Below are positions 38,340 through 42,187 of a stretch of 42,187 bases of DNA, piece after piece. The position numbers were made by a program, and so were the translations under genes. Source of the stretch: JAKQHY01 sp034429475 (GTDB lineage Bacteria > Chloroflexota > Anaerolineae > B4-G1 > SLSP01); the NCBI GenBank assembly GCA_034429475.1, contig DAOUGD010000266.1, positions 1 through 42,187 on the forward strand. The letters run 5' to 3'. A model generated the notes under the pieces. The model saw nothing but the letters and a program-made list of their open reading frames with translations, had not been told where the DNA came from and made no database searches. Every line of letters begins with the position of its first letter. Position 1 is the first letter of the stretch.

Positions 38340-41300
38340 ATAAGAAAGAAGAAGCAAGAAGCAAGAAGCAAGAAGATCAGTCCTCAGTCCTCAGTCCTCA
38401 GTCCTCAGTCCCCGATCCTGTGGATGCGGCGCTGCGCCACAAGGCCGCGCAGATTCGCCCGAACCCCACATTTGTGAACCGGCTGGCGGCGCGATTGCGG
38501 GCAGCGCGTGGCGCGCAGTCCACCGCGCGTTGGCGCATCCCCGTGTGGGGCTGGGCCAGCGCGGCGGTAGCGATGTTGCTCGTCGTGACGCTGGTGATCC
38601 AGGCGATGTGGCCGCGCGGCGTACCCGTCGCGCCCACCGGCGAGACGCCCGGCGTGATCGGCACGACGCCGGTGGAAACGACCGGCCCGGCGACCGCCAC
38701 AACCGGTCCCTCGGCCACGCCGCCGCCCACGCCGGAGAAAAAGCCGGACTTCGCCGAATCCCTGCCCCCCGCCGTGGCGACAGCTATCCCGCGCCCTGGC
38801 GAGGAGGTGAACACGAAGGCCGGCGTCCTCGTGCGCTTCACGCAGCCGATGGATCGCGCCAGCGTCGAGCAGGCGCTCCGCGTGACGGCCGAGGATGGGC
38901 GCGCGCAGCCGCTGGAAGGCGAGTTCACCTGGGAAAACGACCAGGTCGTGACCTTCAAACCCAAAGGACTGGCGTCGGGCGTGCGCTACTCCGTCTCGGT
39001 CAGCCCGGAAGCCCGCGCCGCCAACGGCCTGACGCTCAACCGCGAGCTGGTCTTCGCCTTCAGCACCGTCGGCCCGCTCACGGTGACGCATACCAGCCCG
39101 GCGAATGGCGTGGCCGATGTGCGCGGCGACGCGCCCTTGCTCGTTGCCTTCAACTATCCCGTTGTTTCCCTCAACTGCTCCGGGCAGGTGGCGGAAACCG
39201 GCAGCGAGTGTCCTCCGTTGGCGCTCGACATCCAGCCCGGCGTCGTCGGCCAGGGGCTGTGGGTGAACACCAGCGTTTACCGCTTCGACCCGCTGCCGGC
39301 CTGGAACGCGGGAACAGCGTACAATGTTACGCTCCCTGCCGGACTCCAGAGCATGGATGGCGCAGAACTGGCCGCCCCTGTGAGCTTCAACTTCAACACG
39401 GCTGCGCCGGATGTCCTGGCTATCGAACCGGGCAACGGCGCGACCGACGTCCCCCTGGAAACCGGCATCACCGTGACCTTCAACACGCCGATGGATCATG
39501 CTACGACCGAAGCCGCCTTCGCCCTCACCGACCCGCTGGGCGCTGCCATCACCGGGACGTTTGCCTGGGAAACTGACGGCGCAGCGTTCGTTTTCACGCC
39601 GACGCAGCGCCTGGCTTATGAGACTGGCTACACCGCCGCGCTGGCCCCTGGTGCGCAGACCCTCAGCGGCGCCGCGCTGGCCGAAGGCGAGTCCATCTTC
39701 TTCAATACGACGCAGCCCGTGCGCCTGGCGCGGATCGTCCCGGTTAACAATCTCAACGCCCAAACTCTTGACTACTATGAAGGGGTGCGGGTGGATTTTA
39801 CGGGGTTGGTAGATCCAGAAACGGTGAGCGACGCCATCGAGGTCCGGCGCGACGGCGTCGTAGTCTCTGACGCGAATGTCTATTGGACTACCCACGAAAG
39901 ACGGCCCTATGCCGGCGTCTATTGGGACAAGGAGGCCGGGGCCGAATACTGCGTTCACATCCTGCCCGGCGTCGCCGACCGCTATGGCAACACCCTGCCG
40001 GACGAAAACTACTTCCGCTGCTTCGTCGTCAACGATATGCCGCCCATCTTCGCCTCGCTGGTGCGGCAGGATACGATGACGCTGGACGCGGCGGAGGCCG
40101 CCCGGCTGTACATGGTCGCCGTCAACGTGGCGCAGGTGGACCTGACGCTTTCCACCATCTCCGAGCGCCGGTTTCTGGCTTATGCGGATACCATCCAGCC
40201 GTTGGGGACGGTGCGCACGTGGAGCCTCACGCCCGGCGGCGCGCGCAATGCCAGCGCGATCGTTCCGGTGGATTTGACCGACGGCGCGCCCCTGCCTACC
40301 GGGTACTATATGCTGGATTGGCGCACCACCCCGCAGCGCGGTGAAGGCTGGTCGCCCCAGATGCTGCGCTTTGCCGTGGTGGATCGCCACCTCACGCTCA
40401 AGTTGAGCGACGTCGAGGCGCTGGTGTGGGTGACAGACCTGCGCAGCGGGACGCCCATCGCCGGCGCGGACGTGGTGCTGCTGAACCAGGTCGGCGACGA
40501 GTTGGGGCGCGGCGTCAGCGACGCCGACGGCGTGGCGCGCTTTGCCATTCCAGAACAAAAAGACCGTTGGGACACATTCGCCGCCGTCAGCGGGGTCGCG
40601 GGCCAGCCTGGCTTCGGCGTTGTTCGCAGCGATTGGAACGCCAATGTCTCCCCGTGGGGCTTTGGCATCAACTACGACTACGGGACGCCCTCGCAACATC
40701 AAGTCTACCTGCACACCGACCGCCCCATCTACCGGCCCGGCCAGGAGGTCTACTTCCAGGGCGTCGTCCGCAGCGACGACGATGGGCTGTACAGCTTGCC
40801 GCCCGTCACCCTCACCCTGCGCGTGCAAATGCGCACCTACAGCGGCATAAGCGAGTTCTCCCTGCCGGAGCTCACGCTCCAGCCCACGGAGATGGGGACG
40901 TTTGCGGGCAGTTTCCGTTTGCCCGAAGACGCCCCCCTCGGCTCCTACGATCTGGCGCTGGACATCCTCGATCCATACGCCTACAACGCTACCTGGTACG
41001 CGCAATTCGCCGTGGCCGCCTACCGCAAGCCGGAGTTTGAAGTGACCGTGACGCCCGAGCAGGACGATTTGCTCGACGGCGACACACTGCGCGCGCTCAT
41101 CGCCGCGCGCTACTACAGCGGCGGCGCGGTGAGTAACGCCCGCGTCCACTGGGTGTTGCGCGCGCAGCCCTACACCTTCGCTCCCGACATCGCCGGGTGG
41201 TGGTCGTGGGATATCACCATCCCCGGCTGGGACTACTGGCGCGACGCGGAGCCGCTGGCCGAAGGCGACGCGACGACCGACGCGCAGGGCAACCTGCTGC

Positions 41301-42187
41301 TCGATTGGCCGGCCGCGCTTAAGCCGTTGGGCGATCAAGAAACCACCGGCCCGCAGACGTGGGAGCTGGAAGTCACTGTGACCGACGAATCCGGCTTCCC
41401 CGTGACCGGGCGCGGCAGCGCCATCATCCACGCCGGGCGCTTTTACCTGGGCCTCAAGCCGCAAACATGGGTGACGGCGGCCGGCGAGCCTGCTCTGGTG
41501 GACGTCCGCTCGGTGGATTGGGACGAACAGCCCTTCCCCAACCAGGCCGTGACTCTGAGCCTGGCCCGCCGCGCCTGGAAGTATCTTCCCTCCAAACAAC
41601 CGTTTGGGGAGGACACCTGGACTTACGAAGACACCGTGATCGAAAGCGTGAGCGTGACCACCGACGGCAAAGGCGAGGCCGCGGCCAGCCTCACCCCGCC
41701 GAGCAGCGGCTCCTACGTGGTGCTCGCCGAAAGCACGGACGCCGACGGAAACGTCATCCGCAGCGAGACCTACCTGTGGGTGGGCGGCGGCGGGATCGCG
41801 GCCTGGAAGCTGCCCGAAGGCCGGGTGACGCCTGTGGCCGACGCGAAATCGTATAAGCCCGGCGACACAGCGCGCGTCCTGCTGCCCACGCCCTTTGAAG
41901 CGCCCTACGAGGTGCTGATGACGTTGGAGCGCGGCAGCTTCCTCGAAGTGCGCCGCTTCACCGCTACCGAAGCCAACCCCCTCATCGAAATCCCACTCAC
42001 CGACGCCCACGTCCCCAACGTCATCGTGTCGTTTGTGGTGGTGAAGGGGATCGGCGGATCAGCGGATCAGCGGACGTCCGACGTGCGCATCGGCATGGTC
42101 GAACTCAAAGTCGAACCCATCAAACAACTCCTGACCGTCGAAATCACCCCCGACTGCTCCCCCGCTCTCCCCCTCTCCTCCTCTCCC
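38336..42187 (+). CDS. Ig-like/alpha-2-macroglobulin family membrane protein, truncated by window end
   Basis: Open from the ATG at 38336 to the last base (1284 codons, no stop). The cytoplasmic N-terminus (1-67) contains a segment (DPVDAALRHKAAQIRPNPTF, VNRLAARLRA) like the short tails of ECF-linked membrane proteins, and one TM helix (about 68-91). A Thr/Pro stalk follows (about 95-140), then three SbsA-type Ig domains (about 145-460: VLVRFTQPMD, ITVTFNTPMD). The alpha-2-macroglobulin part then opens, with MG2 near 790 (YLHTDRPIYRPGQEVYF) and further MG-like domains. Any thioester (CxEQ) lies outside the window. Codons 5-25 are two 7-base repeat arrays. Overlap with the ECF gene suggests an anti-sigma or sensor function. 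Confidence 0.85.
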   Translation, partial: MNKKEEARSKKQEDQSSVLSPQSSVPDPVDAALRHKAAQIRPNPTFVNRLAARLRAARGAQSTARWRIPVWGWASAAVAMLLVVTLVIQAMWPRGVPVAPTGETPGVIGTTPVETTGPATATTGPSATPPPTPEKKPDFAESLPPAVATAIPRPGEEVNTKAGVLVRFTQPMDRASVEQALRVTAEDGRAQPLEGEFTWENDQVVTFKPKGLASGVRYSVSVSPEARAANGLTLNRELVFAFSTVGPLTVTHTSPANGVADVRGDAPLLVAFNYPVVSLNCSGQVAETGSECPPLALDIQPGVVGQGLWVNTSVYRFDPLPAWNAGTAYNVTLPAGLQSMDGAELAAPVSFNFNTAAPDVLAIEPGNGATDVPLETGITVTFNTPMDHATTEAAFALTDPLGAAITGTFAWETDGAAFVFTPTQRLAYETGYTAALAPGAQTLSGAALAEGESIFFNTTQPVRLARIVPVNNLNAQTLDYYEGVRVDFTGLVDPETVSDAIEVRRDGVVVSDANVYWTTHERRPYAGVYWDKEAGAEYCVHILPGVADRYGNTLPDENYFRCFVVNDMPPIFASLVRQDTMTLDAAEAARLYMVAVNVAQVDLTLSTISERRFLAYADTIQPLGTVRTWSLTPGGARNASAIVPVDLTDGAPLPTGYYMLDWRTTPQRGEGWSPQMLRFAVVDRHLTLKLSDVEALVWVTDLRSGTPIAGADVVLLNQVGDELGRGVSDADGVARFAIPEQKDRWDTFAAVSGVAGQPGFGVVRSDWNANVSPWGFGINYDYGTPSQHQVYLHTDRPIYRPGQEVYFQGVVRSDDDGLYSLPPVTLTLRVQMRTYSGISEFSLPELTLQPTEMGTFAGSFRLPEDAPLGSYDLALDILDPYAYNATWYAQFAVAAYRKPEFEVTVTPEQDDLLDGDTLRALIAARYYSGGAVSNARVHWVLRAQPYTFAPDIAGWWSWDITIPGWDYWRDAEPLAEGDATTDAQGNLLLDWPAALKPLGDQETTGPQTWELEVTVTDESGFPVTGRGSAIIHAGRFYLGLKPQTWVTAAGEPALVDVRSVDWDEQPFPNQAVTLSLARRAWKYLPSKQPFGEDTWTYEDTVIESVSVTTDGKGEAAASLTPPSSGSYVVLAESTDADGNVIRSETYLWVGGGGIAAWKLPEGRVTPVADAKSYKPGDTARVLLPTPFEAPYEVLMTLERGSFLEVRRFTATEANPLIEIPLTDAHVPNVIVSFVVVKGIGGSADQRTSDVRIGMVELKVEPIKQLLTVEITPDCSPALPLSSSP
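38350..38411. repeat. Two heptamer arrays at the start of the macroglobulin-like gene
   Basis: AGAAGCA is repeated three times (38350-38370) and TCAGTCC five times (38377-38411). Both have period 7 and lie in the first 26 codons, so gain or loss of one unit would shift the reading frame. Confidence 0.9.

Noticed and set aside
38405..42010. 1201-codon open frame on the minus strand opposite the macroglobulin-like gene
   Set aside because: It is the antisense shadow of a GC-rich coding region; the translation is rich in Gly, Arg, His and Val with no domain, while the plus strand encodes recognisable Ig and macroglobulin domains.
42047..42187. Gene end or frameshift in the macroglobulin-like gene near repeats GGATCAGC and CTCTCC
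   Set aside because: The frame stays open to the last base; the repeats are in-frame low-complexity inserts, and the gene is cut only by the window limit.

Overview
The window looks like part of a Chloroflexota (Anaerolineae/Caldilineae-like) chromosome. This is inferred from Pro/Thr-rich TPTPT linkers after signal peptides, a DUF3048 lipoprotein, an MFS/spermidine-synthase fusion, an ECF sigma factor coupled to an Ig-like/alpha-2-macroglobulin protein, and many 7-base tandem repeats. No rRNA or other phylogenetic marker was available to confirm it.

Layout. (1) 1-4362 is an older island edge: a complete 1271-bp insertion sequence with 24-bp terminal inverted repeats, an AbiE-type toxin-antitoxin pair with its own promoter and palindromic operator, and a tyrosine recombinase (int1). 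(2) 4388-22067 is a 17.66-kb integrative element inserted in the anticodon-arm part of a tRNA-Val(CAC) gene. A 22-bp identical block (4388-4409 and 22046-22067) marks its ends. It carries a second tyrosine recombinase (int2) at the left end. A block of about 25-30 tightly packed minus-strand genes runs from 20375 down to 5568, and a small Mrr-nuclease/HTH module and a repeat-rich palindromic region lie at the right end. (3) 22095-42187 is ordinary chromosome: DUF3048 lipoprotein, GNAT acetyltransferase, MFS/spermidine synthase, two histidine kinases, a NarL-type regulator, UbiD decarboxylase, RarA, solute-binding lipoprotein, Upp, WecA-like transferase, ECF sigma factor, and a giant alpha-2-macroglobulin-like protein cut by the window end.

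How the element may work. One promoter (20478-20508) with an operator-like inverted repeat and a two-hairpin leader probably drives the long operon; most neighbours overlap by ATGA or a few bases. The recognisable parts are an FtsK/TraB-type dsDNA translocase, a DnaB-N/DUF3987-like replication protein with a degenerate P-loop, small winged-helix and zinc-ribbon proteins, and a run of very small single-TM proteins. There are also three exported proteins: a LamG protein with a PT linker and C-terminal TM, a 230-aa two-TM protein, and an 860-aa protein with a duplicated module and multi-pass C-terminus. There is no recognisable relaxase, VirB4, capsid, terminase or tail gene. The plan resembles actinomycete ICEs that transfer dsDNA with one FtsK-like pump, but a membrane-containing or filament-like provirus is a serious alternative. 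This element is the main candidate for an undescribed system.
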